The notes under the pieces are model-generated. The model was not told the DNA's origin. It saw nothing but the letters and a program-made list of their open reading frames with translations, and did not search any database. A program made the translations under genes and the position numbers. A DNA stretch of 64,000 nt from DATMER01 sp963844885 (GTDB lineage: Bacteria; Acidobacteriota; Thermoanaerobaculia; Multivoradales; UBA5704), in NCBI GenBank assembly GCA_963844885.1, contig CAWJQA010000020.1:434001-498000 (forward strand), in the 5' to 3' direction. Of the stretch, positions 50,215 through 61,625 are shown in pieces. Position 1 is the stretch's first letter. Each line of letters opens with the position of its first letter.

Positions 50215-53200
50215 ATGTCCGAGTCAGCCGTGGATTCCCTGACGGCCCAGGGCCGTGCCTTCGAGCGCCGTGTCGGTATGCTTTTCGAGCTGCTCGGCTA
50301 CCGCGTGGAGGCCAACCGGCTCATCGCGGGACGGCAGGTCGACCTCTTCCTCGAAGACCGCAGCGGGCCGCTTTCGCGGTCGTACATCGTCGAGTGCAAG
50401 GATCAGGCGAATCCGGTCAATACCTCCCAGTATGACGCCTTCCGCGGCCGGCTGAGCGCCGGGCGCAACGCGGTTTCGCCGAAGCTCCGCGGCATCCTGG
50501 TGGCGAGCGTCGGCTTCGTGAAGGAGGCCAAGGCCCAGGCCCTGCACGAGGACATCGAGCTGCTCACCATCTCCGAGCTGGAAAGCTCGGTCATCGACTT
50601 CCGGCAGTATGCCCGCGACCTGATCCGCCGGCTGGAAGGCGATCCGGCGCTGACTCATTTCGTGCCGCCGCGCATGCTGCGCGAGCACCTCACGCTCGCC
50701 GAGCCCGCCGCTTCAGCCGTGGCGGCATGGATGGCCGATCACGAGGCCAACCAGCTCACCCTGCTCGGCGACTACGGCACCGGCAAGACCACCTTCCTCA
50801 AGCACCTCGCCCTGGAGCTGGCCCGGCGCTACGAGCGCGAGGTCATCGAAGGCGGCGCCCGCGGACGCGTGCCGGTCTTCATCGACCTGCGCGACTACAC
50901 CCAGGCGCTCTCGCTCAAACAGATCATTCTCGATCTTTTGGACAACCACGGCATCCGCGCCGCGTCCTATGCCGCCTTCGAGTACGTGCTGCGCGAGGGC
51001 CAGGTGCTGCTCATCCTCGACGGTTTCGATGAAATGGCGAGCCGCGGCAACTACCGGGTGACCCTGCGCAACTTCCGGGAGCTCAACCGCAGCGCGCTCG
51101 GCCGCGCCAAGATCATCCTCTCCTGCCGCAGCCACTACTTCACGGATCAGCGGCGTGCAGCGCTTCCTCGGCCGGCCGGGCCTCTCCGAGGTTCCGGTCT
51201 CCTACACCGACCTCTACCGGGAGATCGCGGGCCGGCCGAACTTCCTCATCTCCTACCTCCAGGAGTTCGAGCCCGACCAGGTGAGGGCCTACCTGGAGCA
51301 CCGCTGCGGCGGCCAGGCCGAGCGCGTGAGCGGGTTCATCGCGTGTACCTACAACCTGGAGGAGCTGTCGCGGCGGCCGGTGCTACTCGACATGATCGTC
51401 ACTTCGGCGGACCGCCTCGGCGAGCAGACCGAGCCGGTGACGCCGGCCATCCTCTACCGCATCTACACGGACATCTGGCTCTCCCGCAACGACTGGAGCA
51501 CCATCCTGGAGGTCGAGACCAAGCGCGAGCTGCTGGAACGCTTCGCGGCGAAGGCGATCCAGCAGGACGACGCCCAGCTCCACTACTCGGAGATCCCGCG
51601 CCTGATCCGCTCCTGGCGCGAGGGTGTGACCGGCCTCGACGAGGAGGAGATCGACCGCGAGCTGCGGGCCGCGAGCTTCCTGGTGCGCGACCAGAGCGGG
51701 CATTTCCGCTTTTCACACCGCTCCTTCCTGGAGTTCTTCTACGCCCGTTTCCTGGTTTCGGCGGCGGAGAGAGGCGACTTCGCGGCGTGGGCCGAGGCGC
51801 CGTTCCGCTCCGAGATCTACCGCTTTGTCCAGGATCTTCTCTCCCTACCCGCCCAGCAGGCCGCCAGGCATCGCCTCCTGGATCTGGTGAGAGACCGCGG
51901 GGCCGACCTGCGGGCGCGGGGGCACGCGGTCAAATGCGTGAGCCGCGTGCAGGACCCCGCGGTCGCGGCGGCCCTGCGCGACGTGCTGCGCTCGGAGGAC
52001 GACGCCCAGGTGCGCTGTTTCGCGGCGACCGCCCTGGGCCACCATCGGCGGCCGGAGGTGGTGGAGGCGCTGATCGCCGTCACCCGGGTGCCGCAGGAGG
52101 GCTTCTGGGTCCGCACGAACTCGCTGCTGGCCCTGGTGCGGATGGATCTGCCGGAAGCGACCGGCTTCCTGGTTCGCCTCCTGGATGCCTGCGACGGCGA
52201 GCGCGATCTGTGGACGCCGGAAGTCAGCGCGATCCTGCGGGCGGCGCACACCTCGTCGAACCTGGAGCTGGTGCGCGCCTGTCTCCGGTCCGTGCGGCGG
52301 CGGATGAACAGCTCGCGGATCGCGGCGGAGGGCCTGGAGCTCTGCGCGGCGCGGCCGTGCGCGGAGGGGGAGGATCTCTGCCGCGAGATCCTCGGCACCA
52401 CGCAGAACCTGAGACTGGCGCGTCTCGCCTTCACGGCCTTGCCGCCCGAGAGAAGAAGGAATGGTTGCCGCGGATCCTCGATCTGCTCACGGTCCCGCCG
52501 AACGGCCGGGACCTGCCGAAGGCCGCCGAGGCCCGGGATCTGGTGCTCGCGCTGCGCGGCGTGTCCTGCTCCGAGGTCTCCGGCTTCCTCCTGGGTCTGA
52601 TCGACAAGTCCCAGGCGCCCCGGCGTGGGCGTCTGGACACGGTCCGCTTCAGCCCTCTCGAGCAGGAGGCTCTCGCGGTCCTGGCCGAGGACTATCCGGA
52701 TCTGGTGGCGCGGTCCGCGCCGGGCTGGCTGCGGGAGCGCCGCACGATGGCGTTCAAGGTGCCGCTCGCGCAGGCCTACGTCCGGCAGCGTCCGCCGGAC
52801 GGCCTGGACGTCCTGCGCTCGCTGTTCACGCCGCGCCAGCGGCCGGCCCACAAGCACACCCTGCTGGACCTCGCCGTGCAGGTCTACCCGGAGTCGTTCC
52901 CGGACTTCGTGCGCGGGATCTGGCCGCGCGAGCCGACGACGATCGTCAAGAAGCAGGCGCTGGAGCTGCTGCTCCAGGTGAACCGGGAAGTGGCCGTCGA
53001 TCTCATGTTGACCCAGGCCATCCACGAGAACCGGATCGGCACGAGAGTCGCGGTCTGCACGATCCTGGCGGCCATCCACCGGGAGGAGGCGACCGCCGCG
53101 CTGCTGGAGAGGCTGCGCAACGACCCGTCCCGCTGGGTGCGCCTCCAGTGCCTGAAAAGCCTCGCCGCGCCGGGCCGGGCGCTTGACAGAGGGCAGGTCG

Positions 53201-53268
53201 TGGAGGCGACCCGGCGGGAGAAAGACCCCGATGTGCTTGCGTTGCGGGGGCAGTTGCTGGGGGTGTGA
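50215..53268 (+). CDS. Mrr-type nuclease-NACHT NTPase-HEAT repeat protein; two compensating frameshifts
   Basis: About 1017 residues after correcting one extra G near 51155 and one missing G near 52442. Residues 10-130 are a restriction-endonuclease-like fold: LFELLGYRVEANRLIAGRQV, Asp43, and IVECKDQ (E60, K62), the D...ExK active site of Mrr-like nucleases. Then a STAND NTPase of the NACHT type: Walker A GDYGTGKTT (about 185-193) and Walker B LLILDGFDEMA (about 266-276), followed by SCRSHYF. The rest consists of HEAT-like helices (AVAAALRDVLRSEDDAQVRC, then VAVCTILAAIHREEATAALL). Bacterial NACHT and related Avs proteins sense phage proteins and trigger a nuclease; the same logic is likely here. 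It stands alone, typical of single-gene defence systems. Confidence 0.8.
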   Translation: MSESAVDSLTAQGRAFERRVGMLFELLGYRVEANRLIAGRQVDLFLEDRSGPLSRSYIVECKDQANPVNTSQYDAFRGRLSAGRNAVSPKLRGILVASVGFVKEAKAQALHEDIELLTISELESSVIDFRQYARDLIRRLEGDPALTHFVPPRMLREHLTLAEPAASAVAAWMADHEANQLTLLGDYGTGKTTFLKHLALELARRYEREVIEGGARGRVPVFIDLRDYTQALSLKQIILDLLDNHGIRAASYAAFEYVLREGQVLLILDGFDEMASRGNYRVTLRNFRELNRSALGRAKIILSCRSHYFTDQRRAALPRPAGPLRGSGLLHRPLPGDRGPAELPHLLPPGVRARPGEGLPGAPLRRPGRARERVHRVYLQPGGAVAAAGATRHDRHFGGPPRRADRAGDAGHPLPHLHGHLALPQRLEHHPGGRDQARAAGTLRGEGDPAGRRPAPLLGDPAPDPLLARGCDRPRRGGDRPRAAGRELPGARPERAFPLFTPLLPGVLLRPFPGFGGGERRLRGVGRGAVPLRDLPLCPGSSLPTRPAGRQASPPGSGERPRGRPAGAGARGQMREPRAGPRGRGGPARRAALGGRRPGALFRGDRPGPPSAAGGGGGADRRHPGAAGGLLGPHELAAGPGADGSAGSDRLPGSPPGCLRRRARSVDAGSQRDPAGGAHLVEPGAGARLSPVRAAADEQLADRGGGPGALRGAAVRGGGGSLPRDPRHHAEPETGASRLHGLAAREKKEWLPRILDLLTVPPNGRDLPKAAEARDLVLALRGVSCSEVSGFLLGLIDKSQAPRRGRLDTVRFSPLEQEALAVLAEDYPDLVARSAPGWLRERRTMAFKVPLAQAYVRQRPPDGLDVLRSLFTPRQRPAHKHTLLDLAVQVYPESFPDFVRGIWPREPTTIVKKQALELLLQVNREVAVDLMLTQAIHENRIGTRVAVCTILAAIHREEATAALLERLRNDPSRWVRLQCLKSLAAPGRALDRGQVVEATRREKDPDVLALRGQLLGV

Positions 53269-53277
53269 GAGGGGGGA

Positions 53278-53391
53278 GAAAGGACATAAAGGACTTAAAG
53301 GACGTAAAGGACACAAAACGAAAAACGGACGACACATGCCCGTCCGGGTTTTGCAGTCCTTTGAGTCCCTTACGTCCTTTATGTCCTTGGC
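53278..53391. repeat. Large inverted repeat built of 10-base AAAGGACNTA units
   Basis: Left arm (53278-53319): four direct repeats of AAAGGACxTA. Right arm (53347-53391): the same units inverted (GTCCTTTGAG, GTCCCTTACG, TCCTTTATGTCC). The arms pair over about 40 bases, closed by a smaller GGACG/CGTCC hairpin. It lies between the convergent ends of the two large NTPase genes and could form a strong RNA hairpin for both; there is no T run. Confidence 0.85.
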
Positions 53392-53392
53392 T

Positions 53393-56300
53393 TCAACCGC
53401 CATACGGAGCTACCACATCCGCGCACTCTGCGGCCTCCTGCTTGGGCAGTGGCTTGGAGCATGTGTCCGGAGGAGGCTCGTCGACGCCGGTGGCGGCGCG
53501 CCACTCTTCTTGAGAGAGCTTGCGGCCCGCAACCCGGCAGGCCAGTGCCTTGAGGCAACTCATTCGGAGATCCCAGCGATAGACACTTGGGGCGAATGAA
53601 TTTGCGCTGAACAGATAAGTCGAGCGGAAGCCGAGCCAATCCAACCCTGGTCTGTCTTCGGCAAGGATGATCCCCGTGGAGCTGGCGGGCGCCTCTGGCG
53701 CAACACTCCACAGGCGAACAGTCCCATCCTCGCCGGTGCTCGCCAGCCACTGGTGGTCCGGGCTGAACGCAAGGGCGCGGACGCTTCCAAGATGCCCGAC
53801 GAAAACATCTTGTTTTACCCCTGGGTTCTGGAGGTCAACAACGGCAATGCCGTCACCATCCGCTATGGCCAGCTTGAGTCCATATTCGGGCAAAGCGGCG
53901 GCTGTAATATTGTTCCAGGATTTTACCCGCTTCGGTATTGGCCCAGCAAGTGAGTATAGGTTTAAAGTCGCGTTGCTCCAGGAAAAAACTGCGAGCCACT
54001 GCTCCGAGGGATCGAAGAGAAAAGCCGGGTGGGATATTTCATTGGGATTGTCGAGCTGGAAGGGCCTCTTTACTCTATGGGTTAGGTCCCACAACCGAGA
54101 GCCGACTCCGGTCGCTGCGAGCCAACGACTACCCGGGCTGAATGCCATCATTGTCGTAGCATCGTGTTGGAATTCGTCAAGTATCCTTTGGGGCTCCTTC
54201 ATGTCGCGGATCTGGATAGATCGGGAGGTGGCGACGGCCAGCCGGGTCGCATTGAAATTGAAGGCGAGGGCTATGGAGCTCTCGGGGTTATGCAACTGAA
54301 AAGCCGGACTCCGCGTGACCAATGACTCGGGTTTCAATCTATGCACGAGAGTCTCTCGGCCTCCTTCGGCAATCCATTCCCCATCTGGACTGATGGCTAG
54401 GGGAGCATCGAAGGGAACTCCAATGCGATGGCCAAACCCGAGGTATGGTTTGGGGGAATCAAGGTCGAAGAGTCCAGATCTCGACAGGAACCAGCGGCCT
54501 CCATGGCTCGACGAAGCCCTTGCCCTCACAGTTCGTAAATCGGGATACAATTCCAAGGGTTCTGAGGGACTCGCTAGAGCGGAGAGATCCCACACCCGGG
54601 GCACATCCTGGAAACTGTTGGTGATGAGCCATCGGCCGTTGGGGCTGTAACCGACTATGGACAGATATCCGTCATGCGTGGGTCGCAAGCCAAAGACATC
54701 TATACCAGTATCGTCTTGCCTGAAGACTTGAAGGGTTCGATCCGTAGAAGCGGCAATCTGTAAGCCCGTTGGGCTAAATACAAGGGCCGGCGGCTGGTCT
54801 TGATACTCTCCAGACCTGGCAAACGCTCGGAAGGATCTGGGCGTTTGACCGCTCAGGTCCCATATGAAGACGCTATTTTCATTGGCGACTGCCATATAGG
54901 AGTCGTCACTTCGGAACGCGGTCTGCGCATCAAGAACCCGAAGCACTGGAGGCTGTGTCGGCTCCCGCAGGTCGAAGACACAAAGAGTGGAACCTGTACT
55001 ATAGGCCAGCCACCGTGAGCGAGGGCTGATCGTCAAGCTTTGGCTGCCTCGCAGGAGGTTTCCGGCAGCACAGTGTTCGAGGCGCCGTCGATCAGAGTAC
55101 TTCCCTTGCGAATCCCAGACGATCATCGGGCCCTGGAGGTCAGATGCGATCAGCCACTGGCCATTCGACCTGGTACGGTGCCAAGCGAGATCGTTTAACA
55201 GCATTTGTTTCAGCGGCGGAAGAGATCGGCTGGAGCCCTTCGTCACGTTCCATATCTCAAGTGCGCCACCTCGATAACCGATGGCGAGCCAACCGGCCTC
55301 TCCAAGATCGGCGATCTGGATGTCCTTCTGTCCATCCCCTATCCAGCGCACTTCTCGAGGCGCCTCCGGCTTCCAGATACGGATTGGCTCTTTCCCGCTT
55401 AGCGCGGCAAGCCAGTCGCCATCGGGGCTGAAGACGAGGGTTCTGCCACCATGAAACACGGCAACCGGTTGGCTCGTCAAATGCGCCGTTGACGGCCTGA
55501 GAGAGCCATCCAAATGGTGGAGGTCCCAAACGTTCACGTCGTTGTCTTCATAGAGAGCGGCAAGCCAGCGATTGCCGGGGCTGATCACGAGCTCCCGCAG
55601 GCTTTTGCGTGGTCCTGGAAAACGCGCAAAAGGCCTGTTGGCGCTGCTGAGCCGATTCAGGTTCCAGAGGCGAACCATTCCATCGGTGCTCACCGTAGCG
55701 AGGAGTTGTTGATCGCCGCTGATCGCAGTCCAGCTTCGGCCGGCTTGTCGAAGCGGGTATCCCCAACTGAGCGCCAGGGCTCTGCGAAGGGCCTCCTCGG
55801 ATGGTGGAAAGCGCGGCTGCCCGGCCTCCTCCGCGATGCGGACCGCTTCGCGGGCGAGAAGGAGGCTGCGCTCTGGAAAGCTTGATAGAACGATCCCCGA
55901 TTGAGCGCTCAGCTTTTGTGCCCGGGCGAGCGCTTCCTGGACTGTGACCCGGTGCTGTGCCAGGAACCAGCGCGTGCCCAGTGCTGCTGCCAGGATCGTT
56001 GCTATGCCAGCCAGGACCAGAAGCTTCCGCCGCCTCTTTTCTTCGGAAGCCCTCTTCTCTTGCTCCCGCCTCAAGGCTTCCACCTGTTCCAACTCCCGGC
56101 GATGCTCCTCTTGCTGTGCGGCAAGGCTTGCCTCAAGGAACTCCTGCTCCAACGCTCCGAGGCCCATCTCTCCGGAGCGCTCCTCGACGACAGCCAATCG
56201 GGCACCCGCGAAGAGATAGCTGGAATCCCTGCCTCGATCGGCCCACCGCTCCGCGGCTTCGCCCAACTCTGAACGCAGGATGATCTCCTCGCGCCGTTCG

Positions 56301-57919
56301 CCAATCCAGTCCCGCAGGCGCGGCCACTCCTTGATCAAGGCTTCATGGGCGATCTCGACGAAGAGTTCGCCGTCGATGCTCTCGGTCACAACGAGCCGGG
56401 CATCCGCGAGCTTGTTCAAGACTGTTTCGACTTGATCGTGGTTGCCCACTCCCGCCAGGATTTCGTCTCGACGGGCTTTTCGCCGACTGTAACCTTCCCG
56501 TTCGCCGGGCTGGGCCAGAAGTAGAAGCAGTCGACGGCAAATGACTTCCTTTTCTTCGGCCGAGAAGGTCGACAAGACCTGTTCGGCCCGGCGTTTGAGG
56601 GCGCCTGCGACTCCGCCGACCTCCTGGTAGGCATCCATGGTGAGCCTGCGGCTTCGACGCTGCTTCCAGAGCTCGAGCAGGGCGTACTGGAGCAGAGGCA
56701 GACGCCCGGGTTGCCCTTCTACGTCCCGTAGAAGCAGGTGCGTCAGTCCGGGCTCAAGCTCGCAGCCAACCCGGAAGGCAGGCGCCTCGATGGCCTGCCG
56801 GAGCTCATCTGGAGTCATCGGCCCCAAAAGGATCTGATTCTCTGAAAGGAGCTCGGCAATTGGGTGATCGGCGAGGCGGCCATAGAACTCGGCGCGCAAG
56901 GTGACGATCACGATCGTCGGTCCCCCCGTGACCATCGCCGCATGGTGAAGGCAGTCCAGGAAAGCCCGTCGCTCTACCTCGGATACCTCATGCGTGAAAA
57001 GCTCCTCGAGCTGATCGATCAAAAGGACGAGGCGCGAGCCCTCTGGCGCTTCGCGAAGAGCAAGCCGGACGGCGACATGGAGCCCACCGGAATCTTTGGC
57101 CAGGTCGCGCGCCAGATCCCGCACGCTGCGGTAGGAGTCCGAGCCTGTTCGCTCCCGGTTCATCGCCATGGCCAGGTTGAGCAACGGCTCGGCCCCGGGG
57201 CGGCAGATCACCTGTGGCCAGTCGCCGCTCCCTGGGATGCGCCCCTTCTGGAGTGCGGCCAAAACCCCGGCCCGAGCCAGCGAGGACTTGCCGCTTCCGG
57301 ACGGTCCCACAATCGCCAGAAACCGCCGCTTCGATTCCTCGATCTTCTGAAGGAGGCGTTCAATCCACACCTCTCGTCCGAAGAAAAACGGGGCGTGGTT
57401 GACATCAAAGACTTCGAGACCCCGGTACGGAGATTCAATGGCTGGGTCGACTCCCGGGCCGGCTCCGGGCGCCATTCCGCGAATCCCCCGGAGCAGCCCA
57501 TGGAACGCGTCTTCGTCATCCAAGCTGCTCCCAAAGCGCACCCAGGTCAGGCGTCCTAGAAATGAAGGGACCTCGACATCAGCGGGGGCTCCAGGCAGGA
57601 GGATCGGAATCACCCGGAAACCCGGCCGGCCTCCGGGTCCAGTGCGGCCTTCGGCAACGCGGCGCGTCAGGGCGACACGCATCTCCTCGTTCTCCCAGGG
57701 ACCGATTCCGTCGGCACCCAGGAAGACGGCGCAGGCCGCGGAGCGGCGGAGGGCGTCTTCGATCGCCTCCTGCCACGGCTCACCGGGAACCAGGTTCCAC
57801 TTGTCGAGCCAGCAGCGCACCCCTTCACGCTCCAGCCGGTGGCCGATCTCTTCGACCGCCGGCTGGTCAGCGCTCTTGTAGGAGAGGAAGACGTCGAAAT
57901 CGACCCGATCCGGTGCCAA
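53393..57919 (-). CDS. TIR-STAND NTPase-transmembrane-WD40 protein
   Basis: About 1508 residues from a TTG at 57919 (MAPDRVDFDVFLSYKSADQP). Order: TIR domain (7-150; catalytic-type Glu in GEPWQEAIEDAL), STAND ATPase with Walker A GPSGSGKSS (about 204-212) and Walker B LVLLIDQLEEL (about 296-307), a helical and coiled-coil part ending in EQEKRASEEKRRRK, one transmembrane helix LLVLAGIATILAAALG, then WD40 repeats to the C-terminus (ATVSTDGMVRLWNLNRL and, near the end, LASTGEDGTVRLWSV). The topology would put TIR and ATPase inside and the propeller in the periplasm. The frame is clean throughout. The immediate upstream sequence belongs to a lipoprotein gene in another frame; whether the two are separate is discussed as a finding. 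Confidence 0.85.
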   Translation of the reverse strand: MAPDRVDFDVFLSYKSADQPAVEEIGHRLEREGVRCWLDKWNLVPGEPWQEAIEDALRRSAACAVFLGADGIGPWENEEMRVALTRRVAEGRTGPGGRPGFRVIPILLPGAPADVEVPSFLGRLTWVRFGSSLDDEDAFHGLLRGIRGMAPGAGPGVDPAIESPYRGLEVFDVNHAPFFFGREVWIERLLQKIEESKRRFLAIVGPSGSGKSSLARAGVLAALQKGRIPGSGDWPQVICRPGAEPLLNLAMAMNRERTGSDSYRSVRDLARDLAKDSGGLHVAVRLALREAPEGSRLVLLIDQLEELFTHEVSEVERRAFLDCLHHAAMVTGGPTIVIVTLRAEFYGRLADHPIAELLSENQILLGPMTPDELRQAIEAPAFRVGCELEPGLTHLLLRDVEGQPGRLPLLQYALLELWKQRRSRRLTMDAYQEVGGVAGALKRRAEQVLSTFSAEEKEVICRRLLLLLAQPGEREGYSRRKARRDEILAGVGNHDQVETVLNKLADARLVVTESIDGELFVEIAHEALIKEWPRLRDWIGERREEIILRSELGEAAERWADRGRDSSYLFAGARLAVVEERSGEMGLGALEQEFLEASLAAQQEEHRRELEQVEALRREQEKRASEEKRRRKLLVLAGIATILAAALGTRWFLAQHRVTVQEALARAQKLSAQSGIVLSSFPERSLLLAREAVRIAEEAGQPRFPPSEEALRRALALSWGYPLRQAGRSWTAISGDQQLLATVSTDGMVRLWNLNRLSSANRPFARFPGPRKSLRELVISPGNRWLAALYEDNDVNVWDLHHLDGSLRPSTAHLTSQPVAVFHGGRTLVFSPDGDWLAALSGKEPIRIWKPEAPREVRWIGDGQKDIQIADLGEAGWLAIGYRGGALEIWNVTKGSSRSLPPLKQMLLNDLAWHRTRSNGQWLIASDLQGPMIVWDSQGKYSDRRRLEHCAAGNLLRGSQSLTISPRSRWLAYSTGSTLCVFDLREPTQPPVLRVLDAQTAFRSDDSYMAVANENSVFIWDLSGQTPRSFRAFARSGEYQDQPPALVFSPTGLQIAASTDRTLQVFRQDDTGIDVFGLRPTHDGYLSIVGYSPNGRWLITNSFQDVPRVWDLSALASPSEPLELYPDLRTVRARASSSHGGRWFLSRSGLFDLDSPKPYLGFGHRIGVPFDAPLAISPDGEWIAEGGRETLVHRLKPESLVTRSPAFQLHNPESSIALAFNFNATRLAVATSRSIQIRDMKEPQRILDEFQHDATTMMAFSPGSRWLAATGVGSRLWDLTHRVKRPFQLDNPNEISHPAFLFDPSEQWLAVFSWSNATLNLYSLAGPIPKRVKSWNNITAAALPEYGLKLAIADGDGIAVVDLQNPGVKQDVFVGHLGSVRALAFSPDHQWLASTGEDGTVRLWSVAPEAPASSTGIILAEDRPGLDWLGFRSTYLFSANSFAPSVYRWDLRMSCLKALACRVAGRKLSQEEWRAATGVDEPPPDTCSKPLPKQEAAECADVVAPYGG

Positions 57920-57959
57920 GGGCTTGAAGCTCCGCTCGAGTTCCCCGAGCCGCCCTCCT

Positions 57960-58240
57960 GCATCTTGATCAGCTCCTGGCGTTCCTTCTCGATCTCGTTG
58001 GCGGCATCGATCTTCTCCTGGTCGGTGCCCTGCATGTTGCGGAGCTCTTCTTCCTTGCGCTGGATCTCGGCGGCCTTCTCTTCCATCTTGCGGGTCTTCT
58101 CGGCCTCGCCGGAGGAGGTCGTCGAGGGGGTGCTCGACGAGCCGCCGGTGGAGGGCATCTCGCAGGCCCAAGAGGACGGGAAGCAGCAGCAGGGAGACCA
58201 GAACCAACCACGACGCACGGCGCTTGCGGGACTCGCTCAT
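57960..58240 (-). CDS. Small lipoprotein with coiled coil; frameshifted and possibly truncated
   Basis: ATG at 58240 follows AAGGAG. The N-terminus SRKRRASWLVLVSLLLLPVL is a lipoprotein signal; with one G removed near 58165 it continues LLACEMPSTGGSSS, a proper lipobox. A charged helix follows, EAEKTRKMEEKAAEIQRKEE and GTDQEKIDAANEIEKERQEL, then the frame runs into the TIR-STAND gene without its own stop. About 94 residues to that point. It probably lies in the outer membrane or on the periplasmic side, where a TIR domain could not work, so I treat it as a separate gene whose end is lost or obscured by an indel near 57955. Confidence 0.5.
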
Positions 58241-58447
58241 CGGCTCTCCTTCGTTTAGAGAAAGACCCGGCAAGGATACACCCGGCCGGGCGTAACGTCT
58301 CCCCTGATCAGCACCGCAGCCGCGCGAGCTCTTCTTCGAGGGCACGACGGCCTCCCCGGAACTGGAATCCTCTCCCCCCGTTCTAATCCCGCAGAGGCGC
58401 CTCTCCACGACCCCGGCGGGGGTCTCGAGCCACGAGGAGGTGGAGAG
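58241..58447. promoter_or_regulatory. Divergent intergenic region
   Basis: 207 bases between the lipoprotein and the ExbD-like gene, GC-rich. A CCCGGCCGGGCG-type short palindrome lies near 58280. I see no convincing -10/-35 or sigma54 site for either direction. Confidence 0.3.
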
Positions 58448-58864
<417 letters not shown>

Positions 58865-58993
58865 CAGGCGATGGATGCGCCCTCCTTCCTGATGAGCGGG
58901 CCGGTGAGTCAGAAGCTGGAGTGAGAGGAGGCCGGTGTGCGCGAGCCCGGCTGAAGATTGCCGGTCTCCAGGATCTCTCCAGGTCCGGCTCGC

Positions 58994-59018
58994 AAAAAAA
59001 GGCCGGGAGCCCCCGGCC
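58994..59018 (-). terminator. Intrinsic terminator of the small unknown gene
   Basis: On the minus strand GGCCGGGGG-CTCCCGGCC is followed by seven T. A second GC-rich hairpin (CCGGCTCGGCGAGCCGG, 59028-59045) precedes it. Confidence 0.85.
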
Positions 59019-59079
59019 GTCCACCAGGGGCCGGCTCGCCGAGCCGGTCCCTGGGTGTGGCACAAGACTCTCCGTAGCT

Positions 59080-59484
59080 TCAGGTGGTCACATTGAAGTT
59101 GTACGACCCGACCGGCACCCCGTTCACCAGCACGCTCAGCACCGCCGGACCCAGGATCGGGTTGCCGCCCCAGTTGGGCACGCCGAACGGCGTGGTGATG
59201 CTGCCGGCGTAGCCCCCGCCGGGGAACTGGAAGCTCTGGGTCTGCGAGGTCAGCGGCGAGCCGCTCTTGAAGCTGACGACGAACAGAACCGAGTGAGCCG
59301 CCGTGCTGTTGGACAGGTTGAGGAAGTACATCTTCTCGGCGGAGCCGGTCGTCTGCTTGACGTTGGTCACCGCCGGACCGAAGTACGTGTCGGACACCCA
59401 CACCGGACCGGAGGCGGCGAGTGTTTCCGTGGTGACGGCCTTTTTGGGGAGAGGACCGGCATTGACCTGAGCCTCATGAGCCAT
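59080..59484 (-). CDS. Small unknown strand-rich protein
   Basis: 134 residues: a short Ala-rich start, then VSDTYFGPAVTNVKQTTG, AEKMYFLNLSNSTAAHSVLF and VVSFKSGSPLTSQTQSFQF, ending VLVNGVPVGSYNFNVTT. It looks like a single beta-sandwich domain rich in Ser, Thr and Gly, without signal peptide. AAAGGAG lies seven bases before the ATG, and a strong terminator follows, so it is a well-defined monocistronic gene. Function unknown; like the small protein at 61626 it flanks the sigma54 activator. Confidence 0.65.
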   Translation of the reverse strand: MAHEAQVNAGPLPKKAVTTETLAASGPVWVSDTYFGPAVTNVKQTTGSAEKMYFLNLSNSTAAHSVLFVVSFKSGSPLTSQTQSFQFPGGGYAGSITTPFGVPNWGGNPILGPAVLSVLVNGVPVGSYNFNVTT

Positions 59485-59565
59485 TGACGTCTCCTTTCGA
59501 GAAAGCAGGAGTCTCTCCTGCTGGTTCTTGAAGAAGGACGAAAATGAGGGGCGGTTTCCCTCATG

Positions 59566-61461
<1,896 letters not shown>

Positions 61462-61572
61462 CGGGGTTTCCTATCCTTTTGGATAGAGTCTATCCGATCC
61501 AGTGCTGGAAGCCGAGTGTGCCGGAGGCGCGAAATCTTTGATTTCAGAGGGTTTCCCTTCTTCGGGAGGGTC

Positions 61573-61587
61573 GGCACCGGAGCTGCA
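61573..61587 (+). promoter_or_regulatory. Sigma54 (-24/-12) promoter
   Basis: CGGCAC-CGGAG-CTGCA fits the consensus TGGCAC-N5-TTGCA, with the GG and GC doublets exactly 12 bases apart (61573 and 61585). It lies about 40 bases before the ATG at 61626, directly upstream of the sigma54 activator gene on the opposite strand. Confidence 0.6.
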
Positions 61588-61625
61588 CTCCCCAGCCGGG
61601 CAGAGGGCAACCGAAAGGAGATGTC

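Noticed and set aside
57905..58240. One lipoprotein-TIR-STAND-WD40 protein
   Set aside because: A lipobox would export the TIR domain, which needs cytoplasmic NAD and ATP, and the second membrane helix already explains anchoring; two separate genes are more plausible.
58241..58447. Sigma54 promoter before the ExbD-like gene
   Set aside because: GGGCACG near 58340 lacks a GC doublet at the required spacing.
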